DNA of 40,529 nt, from the NCBI GenBank assembly GCA_021827605.1, contig JAKAVF010000003.1:1-40529 (forward strand). Reading direction: 5' to 3'. Below the pieces are notes generated by a model. That model was not told the origin of the DNA and made no database searches. It was given only the letters and a program-made list of their open reading frames with translations. This stretch comes from Microcaldota archaeon (GTDB taxonomy: Archaea > Micrarchaeota > Micrarchaeia > Micrarchaeales > Micrarchaeaceae). A program made the position numbers and the translations under genes. Shown piece after piece: positions 32,309-39,690 of the stretch. Within the stretch, counting starts at the first letter, position 1, and every line of letters begins with the position of its first letter.

Positions 32309-34216
32309 CTATACGTCAAGGAACTTTACCTCGCTGGAATGCTCTTCTATGAAGTGCCTTCTCTGTTCGACATCAAGTCCCATGAGTATTGTGAACATCG
32401 TGTTCGCGAGTTCTGCGTCCCCTATCGTGACCCTCTTCAGCACCCGTGCTTTCGGGTCCATTGTAGTCTCCCAGAGCTGCTCCGGATTCATTTCTCCAAG
32501 ACCCTTGTATCTCTGGACCGTTGCTTTTCCATCATGGCCTTTCATAATTTCATTAAGCTGGTTGTCCGAATATGCGTAATTTACCTCCCTCCCCTTTGTT
32601 ATTTTGTAGAGGGGTGGCTGCCCTATGTAGATATATCCTCTCTCGATGAGAGACTTCATGAACCTGTAGAAGAATGTGAGAAGCAGAGTCCTGATGTGGC
32701 TTCCATCAACGTCTGCATCCGTAAGAAGTATTATTTTCTTGTATCGTACGCTGTCCGCGTTGAACTGCTCCTTTATCCCTGTTCCAAAAGCTGTTACCAT
32801 TGTGTGCAGCTCGGCGTTTCCGAATATTTTCTCTTCTGTCGCCTTCTCCACATTGAGTATCTTCCCTCTTAGTGGCAGTATCGCCTGGAAGAACCTGTCC
32901 CTAGCCTGCTTGCTGCTTCCTGCTGCGCTCTCTCCCTCTACTATGAATATCTCCGACTTATCCGGGTCGCTTTCTGTGCAGTCTGCTAGCTTTCCCGGGA
33001 GTACAGCACCCTCAAACAGTCCCTTTTTCCTGCTGAGCTCCCTCGCCTTCCTCGCCGCTTCTCTCGCCTCTGCGGCACCGTAAACCTTGTCGATTATTCT
33101 TCCCGCTTCGGCAGGGTTTTCCTCAAAGTATCTCATGAGCTCGGAGTAGACCGCATTCTCCACAAAGGTCTTGATTGCCGTGTTTCCCAGCTTCTCTTTT
33201 GTCTGCCCCTCAAACTCAGGGTTCTGCATAAGTATGGTGATGACAGACACCAGCCCTTCCCTCGTGTCGTCCCCCTCAAGTGCAATAGTCCTGGGTTTCT
33301 TTGATGTCTTGTTGTAGTTCGCAATCGCCCTGGTAAGCGCTCCATGGAACCCGACCACGTGCGTTCCTCCCTGCGGCGTCTTTATCTTGTTTACGAATGA
33401 AAGGAGATCTTCGCTGTAAGTGTTGACATACTGCATTATTAGGTCAAGCTTGAGCGAGTCTGTCTGCCTGACCACGCGCACAGGCTTAGATACCTCCTGC
33501 TTCTTGTCCCTCATGTAGTTAAGGAAGTCCGGAAGCCCCTCCTTCGAATGGTAATCGACCTGCTTTGGAGGCTGCTCCCTCTCATCGGTGTATTTTATGA
33601 CAAGACCTGGATTGAGGAAAGCCAGATCCCTGAGCCTCTCCACAAGCTCTATCGTATCAAAGCTTCTTGCGGAGAATATCTCCTTGTCAGGCTTGAACTT
33701 TATCGTAGTGCCTGTGGCGTTGTCGGGTGCGTCCCCGATTATCTCTAGAGGGCTTACAACCCCTCCCCTGCTGAACTTCTGCCTGTAAACCTTGCCATTC
33801 CTCTTTACCGTAACTTCCGTGTATTCGGAAAGGGAATTGACTACTGTAAGACCTACCCCGTGAAGGCCTCCTGAAACCTTGTAAACCTTGCTTTCGAACT
33901 TCCCTCCGGAGTGGAGCGAGGTCATGATTACCTCAAGGGCCGGCTTCCCCTCCTTTGGTATTATGTCAACAGGAATGCCCCTTCCATCGTCGCTTATCTC
34001 TGCAACATCTACATCCTCATCCCTGGAGAGCTTTACGGTAACCGTCTTTGCATATCCTGCGATAGCCTCGTCTATTGCGTTGTCCAGCACCTCATAAAGA
34101 AGGTGGATAAAGCCCTGGCTGCCAGTGCTCCCTATATACATAGCAGGTCTTTTCCTGACTCCCTGCGGGCCGGAAAGAACCACTATGTCCTTTGCAGTGT
34201 ACTCAGTATCACTCAT
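32309..34216 (-). CDS. gyrB: DNA gyrase subunit B
   Basis: ATPase subunit of gyrase, 635 residues. The GHKL ATPase has VLDNAIDEAIAGYAKTVTVK, DDGRGIPVDIIPKEGKPALE and SGGLHGVGLTVVNSLSEYTE. The transducer has TPQGGTHVVGFHGALTRAI. The Toprim domain has IVEGESAAGSSKQARDRFFQ, PLRGKILNVEKATEEKIFG and LLTDADVDGSHIRTLLLTFF. The C-terminus is YKGLGEMNPEQLWETTMDP. It heads the gyrB-DUF218-gyrA operon. A CGATAAATAAGC stretch about 25-35 nt before the ATG could be its TATA box. Confidence 0.97.
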   Translation of the reverse strand: MSDTEYTAKDIVVLSGPQGVRKRPAMYIGSTGSQGFIHLLYEVLDNAIDEAIAGYAKTVTVKLSRDEDVDVAEISDDGRGIPVDIIPKEGKPALEVIMTSLHSGGKFESKVYKVSGGLHGVGLTVVNSLSEYTEVTVKRNGKVYRQKFSRGGVVSPLEIIGDAPDNATGTTIKFKPDKEIFSARSFDTIELVERLRDLAFLNPGLVIKYTDEREQPPKQVDYHSKEGLPDFLNYMRDKKQEVSKPVRVVRQTDSLKLDLIMQYVNTYSEDLLSFVNKIKTPQGGTHVVGFHGALTRAIANYNKTSKKPRTIALEGDDTREGLVSVITILMQNPEFEGQTKEKLGNTAIKTFVENAVYSELMRYFEENPAEAGRIIDKVYGAAEAREAARKARELSRKKGLFEGAVLPGKLADCTESDPDKSEIFIVEGESAAGSSKQARDRFFQAILPLRGKILNVEKATEEKIFGNAELHTMVTAFGTGIKEQFNADSVRYKKIILLTDADVDGSHIRTLLLTFFYRFMKSLIERGYIYIGQPPLYKITKGREVNYAYSDNQLNEIMKGHDGKATVQRYKGLGEMNPEQLWETTMDPKARVLKRVTIGDAELANTMFTILMGLDVEQRRHFIEEHSSEVKFLDV

Positions 34217-34324
34217 GCTAACTCCACACTCTAACCTTTTGCTTATTTATCGTCGGAAAATAGGGCTAGAAACTCGCCTGTAGTTATTGTGCTTTTCAGC
34301 TTTAAAAGGCTTGCGGTATGGGCA

Positions 34325-34702
34325 TTAAAGCACGATAATTTTGCTGTTATGTAGGTTGCTGAAATCGCCGTCTGTTGCTAGAAGAAGCTGGCCCTTCGCG
34401 ATTGCGGTCCCTGCAATAAGGATATCGTTTTCATTGATGAGTTTGCCATTCTTCTCCAATTCCTTGTATAGCTCCGAAGCTATGACCGCTGCCTTCTCAT
34501 CAAATTGATATATCTCAACGTCTTTCAGGAATTCTGAGACCCTCTCAAAGGTTTTCATCCCCACATTCTTTAAAAGTTCATAAAGCGTTATTGCGGTAAT
34601 CGATATTTCCCCTTCTGGTCCGGCGTACTTTTCAACTGCTTCCTGCGTTTTGGTATCGCTTCGCATCAGCCTTATAATAACGCCGGTATCTAAGCAGATC
34701 AT
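34325..34702 (-). CDS. vapC: VapC-type PIN-domain toxin
   Basis: The 125-residue PIN-domain ribonuclease has all acidic metal-site residues in place: D5 (MICLDTGVIIRLM), E42 (TAITLYELLKNVG), D93 (NENDILIAGTAIAKGQ) and D111 (LLATDGDFSNL). VapC toxins cleave tRNA or rRNA when free of antitoxin. The start overlaps the vapB stop (ATGA), the usual toxin-antitoxin arrangement. Confidence 0.92.
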   Translation of the reverse strand: MICLDTGVIIRLMRSDTKTQEAVEKYAGPEGEISITAITLYELLKNVGMKTFERVSEFLKDVEIYQFDEKAAVIASELYKELEKNGKLINENDILIAGTAIAKGQLLLATDGDFSNLHNSKIIVL

Positions 34703-34923
34703 CGATCCACCTTAAATTTTCTGCCAAAGTTCCGTCTCCTGCCTTCAAGCACGTTGCGCTCCATCGCCTCCCCCTCCTCTCTCGTCAAAAGCCCGGCCAG
34801 TTTCATTATGTCAGGATGTCGTTTCTCCATGAGCGACTTTATTGTCTCGGTATACGACCTCTTTCCCTTAATTTTAGTCAGCTCGTTGTACAGCTCGTCC
34901 GACACCGCGATCAATCTCGACAT
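34699..34923 (-). CDS. vapB: VapB-type antitoxin (DUF217-like)
   Basis: From ATG 34923 the product has 74 residues: a DNA-binding N-terminus (MSRLIAVSDELYNELTKIKG followed by SYTETIKSLMEK), as in archaeal VapB/DUF217 antitoxins, and a charged C-terminus that would wrap the toxin (EEGEAMERNVLEGRRRNFGR). The longer frame from 35070 is rejected because it runs across the promoter and the structured RNA region. Such antitoxins autoregulate their promoter; the AT-rich alternating tract at 34937-34964 is the likely site. Confidence 0.85.
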   Translation of the reverse strand: MSRLIAVSDELYNELTKIKGKRSYTETIKSLMEKRHPDIMKLAGLLTREEGEAMERNVLEGRRRNFGRKFKVDR

Positions 34924-34951
34924 AAGTCCACAATAAGTATATACATATACT

Positions 34952-34964
34952 ATATATTTATATC
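34952..34964 (-). promoter_or_regulatory. TATA box of vapBC
   Basis: On the minus strand GATATAAATATAT lies 29-41 nt before the vapB ATG, within a longer TA-alternating stretch that could also hold the VapBC operator. Confidence 0.55.
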
Positions 34965-34976
34965 TTACGCAGAAGA

Positions 34977-35054
34977 GCGGCACACCCCGAAGGGCATGCC
35001 GCCGTTTCAGGTGGGTCCTTGGTTGAAACCCACACCGGACCGGCTTGCGCCGGC
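34977..35054 (-). ncRNA. Candidate compact structured RNA upstream of vapBC
   Basis: On the minus strand three hairpins are packed into 78 nt. Hairpin 1 (35054-35039) has a 6-bp stem closed by a GCAA (GNRA) tetraloop. Hairpin 2 (35033-35011) pairs GTGGGT with ACCCAC. Hairpin 3 (35002-34977) is an 11-bp stem with two G-U pairs capped by a C(UUCG)G tetraloop. The tetraloops are canonical only on the minus strand, which sets the orientation. Hairpin 2 competes with GTTTCA/TGAAAC pairing (35029-35024 with 35009-35004), so two alternative folds or a pseudoknot are possible. TATA-like sequences lie at about 35075-35086 and 35055-35070. It is not a tRNA or a known class I recognise. It could be a free RNA or a vapBC leader. 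Confidence 0.5.
35009..35027 (+). repeat. Copy 1 of a 19-20 bp near-repeat
   Basis: AGGTGGGTCCTTGGTTGAA here nearly equals AGGTGGATTCCTTGGTTGAA at 35197-35216, differing only in the G versus AT between the two blocks. This copy lies inside the structured RNA candidate; its complement forms the loop of hairpin 2. Confidence 0.75.
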
Positions 35055-35196
35055 AATATTTTATATACAAAAAGGAATTTAAGGCTTTCTTTTATCTTCA
35101 TACAATATTATATATTGAAGTAAACAAATAAATACTTTAGTCTTCATAATTCCTGCACAGAAATGCGGCCATCGCTATAACTGGCAAACTAGTTTT

Positions 35197-35216
35197 AGGT
35201 GGATTCCTTGGTTGAA
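35197..35216 (+). repeat. Copy 2 of the near-repeat, spanning a translation start
   Basis: This copy contains the GGTG ribosome site and TTG start codon of the gene at 35208. An RNA made from the minus strand at 34977-35054 would therefore be complementary to this start region over 6 plus 12 bases. Confidence 0.75.
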
Positions 35217-35690
35217 GAAAAACGCACTGGGGAGCATGAGCTCTGTCGGGGCTCAAACACGGAAGGAAAGCGCACTACGGAAGAGGAGATAGGCAGCCTG
35301 GGAAGGTTCGTTGATCTCTGCTCGCAGACGGATAGCGTCATAAAGAAGGTATTCGCTTGCATGCTGGAGTCGACGGAGAATCCGAACCCATATGGCAGCT
35401 TCTGGCTCACCGTGGACATGGGTGAAGGGCAGACCATTGCAAGTTTCAATGGAGCTGCCCCGAATCCGGTGTACATGTGCATCGCCACTAAGATGATGGC
35501 GGAACACGTGCCGCTCGATAGCAGACCCTACCTTTCCCTCGGGAAGGTGGTCAGCGCCCTCTATGACGCATGGAGACGGACATGCGAAGAGGAGAACAGG
35601 CATGTGAAGATCGTCATCAGGGTAAGCGGCGGAAAATGCGAGGTGTACAAAGTGTGGGAAACTCCCATGCGCTGGGACATGCAGGAATGA
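35208..35690 (+). CDS. Unknown 160-residue protein
   Basis: Starts at TTG 35208, 6 nt after a GGTG ribosome site (35198-35201); a GTG at 35199 overlaps that site and is less likely. The product is soluble and mixed alpha/beta: a charged N-terminus (EEKRTGEHELCRGSNTEGKR), a helix (LGRFVDLCSQTDSVIKKVFA), a strand pair GSFWLTVDMGEGQTIASFNG, and a C-terminal strand pair (HVKIVIRVSGGKCEVYKVW). No family is recognised. Its start region is complementary to the predicted structured RNA at 34977-35054. It stands alone, convergent with the methyltransferase gene. Confidence 0.6.
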   Translation: MVEEKRTGEHELCRGSNTEGKRTTEEEIGSLGRFVDLCSQTDSVIKKVFACMLESTENPNPYGSFWLTVDMGEGQTIASFNGAAPNPVYMCIATKMMAEHVPLDSRPYLSLGKVVSALYDAWRRTCEEENRHVKIVIRVSGGKCEVYKVWETPMRWDMQE

Positions 35691-35729
35691 CAGATTGAAG
35701 GGCTTTTGATTTTTGGCCCTTTCGTGCTT

Positions 35730-36500
35730 TCAACTCCTGGTTCCTATATAGATGCCGTGGCCTATCGCATCCTTCTGGAAGCGGGCGGCTATGCCATATT
35801 CTTTCATGATGCCAAGCACCCTTTTTATCTCGAAAAGGCCTACTTCGTATCTATCTATGAAATACCTGACCCTGTCCCCTTTCTCTGCTATGAGTGTGTA
35901 ATTATCCATAATCTGCCTGTAACCAATCCTTCTGGGGATCCTTAGCCTGGCAATCTTAAGTTCCTTGCTGTCATAAGTTGCCATGTACGGCATCCCTACT
36001 TCATAAAGATATTTCGTCCTGTTCCTCTTTCCATCTGTTGTCGTGTACCATGGGTCGACTATCAAGACCCCACCTCTCTTCATATGATTAGCGAAGTTCC
36101 TGATTACCTTCCTCAGGTTCGAATATGTTTTGACATACGGGAGCACTCCAAATAAGCAGAGCACGACGTCGAACTTCTTGCCAAGCTCCATCCTCACCAT
36201 GTCACCTTCGACCAACTTTACGTTCCTCAGCCTCTTCGCCCTAGCTATCTTAAGCATGTTCCTGCTTATGTCGATGCCAGTACAGGAGAAAGAGCGGTTG
36301 AACTGCTCGAGATATCTGCCAGTGCCGCACCCTACCTCGAGAAGCTCGTTGCCGTCCGATCGCTTATTCCTTGCTATTATGCCTTTTAGTATCGCCGCAT
36401 CCTTCCTGTAGTCCTTCCAGGAATAGACCTTTTCGTAGAAGCCAGCCAGCTTCCTGTAGAGCATCTGTTCGTTTGAAGCGCTATCGTAAAGTTGTCTCAT
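35730..36500 (-). CDS. Class I SAM-dependent methyltransferase
   Basis: The 256-residue Rossmann-fold methyltransferase has motif I LLEVGCGTGRYLEQF (residues 53-67). Motif II/III pieces are CTGIDISRNMLKIARAK and VKLVEGDMVRMEL, and motif IV is FDVVLCLFGVLPYV. The long C-terminal half is beta-rich (RIPRRIGYRQIMDNYTLIAE), as in small-molecule methyltransferases. Substrate unknown. Its ATG overlaps the stop of the kinase gene (ATGA), so the two are translationally coupled. Confidence 0.85.
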   Translation of the reverse strand: MRQLYDSASNEQMLYRKLAGFYEKVYSWKDYRKDAAILKGIIARNKRSDGNELLEVGCGTGRYLEQFNRSFSCTGIDISRNMLKIARAKRLRNVKLVEGDMVRMELGKKFDVVLCLFGVLPYVKTYSNLRKVIRNFANHMKRGGVLIVDPWYTTTDGKRNRTKYLYEVGMPYMATYDSKELKIARLRIPRRIGYRQIMDNYTLIAEKGDRVRYFIDRYEVGLFEIKRVLGIMKEYGIAARFQKDAIGHGIYIGTRS

Positions 36501-37318
36501 CGTCCAACGACCTCGGTGTAATCGACCTCCTGCCCAACCAGGAACTTGTAGACATCGCCTCTTCTTCCGCCGTTGAGTATGTAGCCCCTTGTCCCCGTTC
36601 CCTTCACAGCGTTGTAGAGCAGTGATATCTTCGTCTTCATGCCTCCGGTTATATCAACCTTTAACGACGGCCCAGCGCACCCCAGAGCCATCTTTATATT
36701 TTTTCTGTCTACCTTCCTGATGAGCCGCGCGCCTGCGTCTAGCTTTGGGTTTCCTTCGAACAGCCCGTCAACGTCTGTGCATACAATTATCTTTTCCGGG
36801 CTGAAAGAGTTTGCAAGTGCGCGCAGCACCTCCTCCGTAGAAATGTCGGAGAATCCCTGCTTTAGGTCCATCATCACATCCCCATATGTAACCGGCACCC
36901 AGTTGTATCTGAGAGCGGCCTTCAGCGGCGCAGCGTACACAGAGGAGATCTTTCCATTGTTCGTTATGCTGAATGAGTGGGGAGAGAACGAGAAGACGGG
37001 CATGCCTATGTCGTTCGCGATCTCAGTAACTATGCCGTTGAGCCTGTTGCATGCGCGCTCTGTTATGACACTCCCAATCCTGGCCTTCTCGCTTCTGAAG
37101 CCGTTTGGCACATCGTAATGCTTTGATGGGGCGTGTCCGACAGCGCCGCTCCCGTGGCTTATGATTATATTGAAGCCCCTCTCCCTCCTCGCATTGTCTA
37201 TTTCCTTCAGTATGCGCCTTATCTCGCTGTACTTTATCTCATTCGGGTTCCTCTGGCCGGCGATAAGACTCCCCCCTATCTTTAAGAGGTACAACTCTTT
37301 TTTTATCAAACCATCCAA
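36497..37318 (-). CDS. ipk: Isopentenyl phosphate kinase
   Basis: The amino-acid-kinase-fold enzyme phosphorylates isopentenyl phosphate to IPP in the archaeal (alternative mevalonate) route to isoprenoid lipids. The 273 residues include the nucleotide-binding LYLLKIGGSLIAGQ, the catalytic-His segment NIIISHGSGAVGHAPSKHYD, the substrate loop VPVTYGDVMMDLKQGFSDIS and VCTDVDGLFEGNPK, and the Gly-rich VDITGGMKTKISLLYN. The TTG at 37318 is used; a TTTAAA box lies about 36-41 nt before it. It diverges from the unit that contains IPP isomerase, grouping the last two steps of IPP/DMAPP formation. Confidence 0.92.
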   Translation of the reverse strand: MDGLIKKELYLLKIGGSLIAGQRNPNEIKYSEIRRILKEIDNARRERGFNIIISHGSGAVGHAPSKHYDVPNGFRSEKARIGSVITERACNRLNGIVTEIANDIGMPVFSFSPHSFSITNNGKISSVYAAPLKAALRYNWVPVTYGDVMMDLKQGFSDISTEEVLRALANSFSPEKIIVCTDVDGLFEGNPKLDAGARLIRKVDRKNIKMALGCAGPSLKVDITGGMKTKISLLYNAVKGTGTRGYILNGGRRGDVYKFLVGQEVDYTEVVGR

Positions 37319-37352
37319 ACCTCGTGAAGGATTGAGTAAGTGTTGTATTAAG

Positions 37353-37361
37353 CTTTAAAAA
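37353..37361. promoter_or_regulatory. Symmetrical TATA box serving both ipk and the idi unit
   Basis: CTTTAAAAA with a palindromic TTTAAA core lies 36-41 nt before the ipk TTG (minus strand) and 31-36 nt before the ATG at 37390 (plus strand). One element could position transcription in both directions. Confidence 0.4.
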
Positions 37362-37389
37362 GGGCGATAGCGGGTCTGCTGATAAACGT

Positions 37390-37470
37390 ATGTTCTCAAA
37401 ACCGAACGGAAAGGTTAAAAGAGACATCAAGCGCATATACGTTATCAGGTCATACTATTCTGTGGTATAA
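37390..37470 (+). CDS. 26-residue micro-ORF leading the idi unit
   Basis: The ATG at 37390 opens a 26-codon basic peptide (MFSKPNGKVKRDIKRIYVIR...). It ends in a TAA at 37468-37470 whose last A is the first base of the next gene's ATG (TAATG). Placement about 30 nt after a TATA box and the stop/start overlap suggest either a leader peptide controlling the next gene or a real small protein. No family is recognised. Confidence 0.4.
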   Translation: MFSKPNGKVKRDIKRIYVIRSYYSVV

Positions 37471-37943
37471 TGAAAGAAAGCCAGATGAGCATGCATTCCA
37501 GCCTTAGAAAACTGTCCTTTGTCCACAATGCGCTTCCAGAGTTATCCTTGGGGGAGGTGGACACCTCTTTCAACCTAGGCAAGGAAAAGGTCAAACTGAA
37601 GTTCCCACTCCTGGTGCTTTTCAGCGACAGAACAGAGGCGATGAAAGAATCCTCTGCAAGGAAGGATGTGCCAGCTGCCGTCATGGACGGCAGAAGCGTC
37701 GAGGTGTTCCTGAACGGCTCCAGCCATAAGGTCGCGCTTGACGGCTACAAGATGGAAAACGTAGGCGACGGAATAGAAGTCGCAAAGGCGTTGAGGATGG
37801 ACAGCAGTTTCATACCGTTCATTGAAAAGAGCAAGCTGGAAAACTTTGACCTATTCATAAAGCAGCTAAGGATAGCCATGTTCTTGACGGATTCAAGGGA
37901 CATAAAGGCGCTGAGGAAAGCGCCGATATACACGACGGGATGA
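37470..37943 (+). CDS. Unknown 157-residue protein preceding IPP isomerase
   Basis: Soluble, mixed alpha/beta protein with no recognised motif. It includes SLRKLSFVHNALPELSLGEV, a central strand-rich part (KVKLKFPLLVLFSDRTEAMK) and a helical C-terminus (LDNF-like KLENFDLFIKQLRIAMFLTD). It starts in a TAATG overlap with a micro-ORF and is followed 5 nt later by idi, so it should be co-expressed with isoprenoid synthesis. Function cannot be stated. Confidence 0.7.
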   Translation: MKESQMSMHSSLRKLSFVHNALPELSLGEVDTSFNLGKEKVKLKFPLLVLFSDRTEAMKESSARKDVPAAVMDGRSVEVFLNGSSHKVALDGYKMENVGDGIEVAKALRMDSSFIPFIEKSKLENFDLFIKQLRIAMFLTDSRDIKALRKAPIYTTG

Positions 37944-37947
37944 TATT

Positions 37948-39039
37948 TTGCCAGATGAATCGAAAGAGACGCAGAGCAGGAAGATAGAGCACATAGAGAT
38001 AGTGCTGAACAAGGAGACGCAGTACCGGAGCAAGACGACTCTCTTCGAATGCATCGAAGTGCTGCCTAGTGGGAAGAGGATAAGCGGTGAAGATGTCGAT
38101 GCATCTACCACGCTGCTCGGCAGGAAGATCGCAGCGCCCATATTCATATCCGGCATGACCGGAGGGCATCCTTCGACTTACGAGATCAACAAAAACATAG
38201 CGGTAGCTGCTTCTAGAATCGGCATACCGATGGGAGTAGGGAGCCAGAGGGCAATGTATGAGAAGCACGATCTTGCATATACATATGACGTCAAGAAGGC
38301 CGCTGGCGACCTGATACTCATAGGGAACATGGGAGCCACGAAGCTCCTGAAATACGATGACAGGAAGATCCAGGAGATGCTGGATTCGATAAATGCGGAT
38401 ATGCTTGCGCTGCACACTAATCCAGCGCAGGAGAGCGTACAGCCTGAGGGCGACATCGACTTCCGGGGAGTCTACTCAAGAATATGCGAAGTCGGGAAGA
38501 GCATAAGGCAGCCGGTAATACTCAAGGAAGTGGGGAATGGAATCTCGAAAGAGGTCGCGAAAAGGGTGGACGGAAAGGTCTACGCGATAGACGTGCAGGG
38601 AGCCGGCGGCACGACGTGGGTCGGAGTGGAAACATACAGGAGCAAGGGCGCTTATGGAAGCGCATTCTGGGAGTGGGGGATTCCGACAGCTCTGTCTGTC
38701 CTCGAATCAAAGTCCGCATTCCATGGCCCCGTGTGGGCGAGCGGAGGAATAAGGACGCCGTCAGACATAGTAAAGGCGGTTGCGATAGGCGCAGACATGA
38801 GCGGGATGGCGAAGCCGGTGCTTGTCAGCGAAAGGAGGAAAGGCGCAGAGGGCGTCTACGACTACCTCAACAAGCTTATCATGGATTTCAGGAACGAGGT
38901 CGGCAGCCTCGGCTTTAGCTCGATGGAGGAGCTCAAGAATGCGGAGGTGAAGATAGGCGAGCCGCTGGCCAGCCTGCTCAAACAAAGGGGCGCAATCCCG
39001 AAGAACATGGTTAACAAGGAGGTCCAAGAAATAGCATAG
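37948..39039 (+). CDS. fni: Type 2 isopentenyl-diphosphate delta-isomerase (FMN-dependent)
   Basis: Converts IPP to DMAPP with reduced FMN. The 363-residue TIM-barrel protein has PIFISGMTGGHPSTYEINKN, MGVGSQRAMYE, LHTNPAQESVQPEGDIDFRG, the phosphate/flavin site KEVGNGISKEVAKR and VQGAGGTTWVGVE, and SGGIRTPSDIVKAVAIGADM. The TTG start is preceded by GATGAT, similar to other ribosome sites here. With the divergent ipk gene it supplies both prenyl diphosphate building blocks for membrane lipids. Confidence 0.95.
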   Translation: MPDESKETQSRKIEHIEIVLNKETQYRSKTTLFECIEVLPSGKRISGEDVDASTTLLGRKIAAPIFISGMTGGHPSTYEINKNIAVAASRIGIPMGVGSQRAMYEKHDLAYTYDVKKAAGDLILIGNMGATKLLKYDDRKIQEMLDSINADMLALHTNPAQESVQPEGDIDFRGVYSRICEVGKSIRQPVILKEVGNGISKEVAKRVDGKVYAIDVQGAGGTTWVGVETYRSKGAYGSAFWEWGIPTALSVLESKSAFHGPVWASGGIRTPSDIVKAVAIGADMSGMAKPVLVSERRKGAEGVYDYLNKLIMDFRNEVGSLGFSSMEELKNAEVKIGEPLASLLKQRGAIPKNMVNKEVQEIA

Positions 39040-39045
39040 GTATAG

Positions 39046-39690
39046 TCAAAGCGATTTCTTGAATCCTTCCATGCTCTCGAATATATAGTCCGGGCCTGTG
39101 GACTTCAACTTATTGTAGTCCGAGAATCCGGATGCGATAGCGCAGGAATGCACCTTCGCGTACTTTGCCATCATTATGTCGTCGACCATGTCTCCGATGT
39201 AGACCACCCTGTCCTTTTTCGCGCCGAGCGTCTTTATTATCGTCTCAAGCCCTGCTGGGTTCGGCTTTATCGCCTTTATCTCCTGCGCGCTGACTATAAT
39301 CTCAAAATAGTCCTCAATCCCGAATTTGGCAAGCGCACGGAGCGCCCTCCACGGTGCTGCATTCGTGAGGAGGCAGATGACCTTTTTCTTCGCCCGCAGC
39401 TCGTCCAGGACCGCCTTCGCGTCCCTCTGCAGGTGTGGCCTTACGACGAAGAAATACAGGTCAACGAATCTTGCAAACAACGTTCCCTCGAGCTTTGCCT
39501 TCTTCATGCGCTCCTTTATGTTGTAGTCTCCCTTTTCCATAGGTACACTCTTCCTCTTCCTGCTCCTCTTCTTTTTGTACAGCCACAGCGGACCGTATCT
39601 TTCGTTGAGCTTCGATACTGGACCTATGTTCGCTAGCGTTCCGTCCCAGTCGAAGATGAAGACGTCGAACTTTTTCAGAAGATGATCCAT
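39046..39690 (-). CDS. HAD-superfamily hydrolase (phosphatase-like)
   Basis: The 214-residue protein has all HAD motifs: I FDVFIFDWDGTLANIG (D14, D16), II VICLLTNAAPWRALRA, III with Lys in AIKPNPAGLETIIKTLG, and IV RVVYIGDMVDDIMMAKY. A basic cap insert (YKKKRSRKRKSVPMEKGDYN) is unusual. It most resembles phosphoglycolate-phosphatase-like HADs, but the substrate is unknown. The ATG at 39690 overlaps the leuS stop (TAATG), so a GTG at 39699 is less likely. Confidence 0.88.
   Translation of the reverse strand: MDHLLKKFDVFIFDWDGTLANIGPVSKLNERYGPLWLYKKKRSRKRKSVPMEKGDYNIKERMKKAKLEGTLFARFVDLYFFVVRPHLQRDAKAVLDELRAKKKVICLLTNAAPWRALRALAKFGIEDYFEIIVSAQEIKAIKPNPAGLETIIKTLGAKKDRVVYIGDMVDDIMMAKYAKVHSCAIASGFSDYNKLKSTGPDYIFESMEGFKKSL

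Noticed and set aside
34977-35054. tRNA or split-tRNA half
   Set aside because: No T-arm of 5-7-5 geometry, anticodon arm or acceptor pairing can be drawn; the hairpins carry tetraloops instead.
34699-35070. Longer vapB frame starting at 35070
   Set aside because: The extra 49 residues cross the TATA tract and the hairpins; the ATG at 34923 gives a normal antitoxin.
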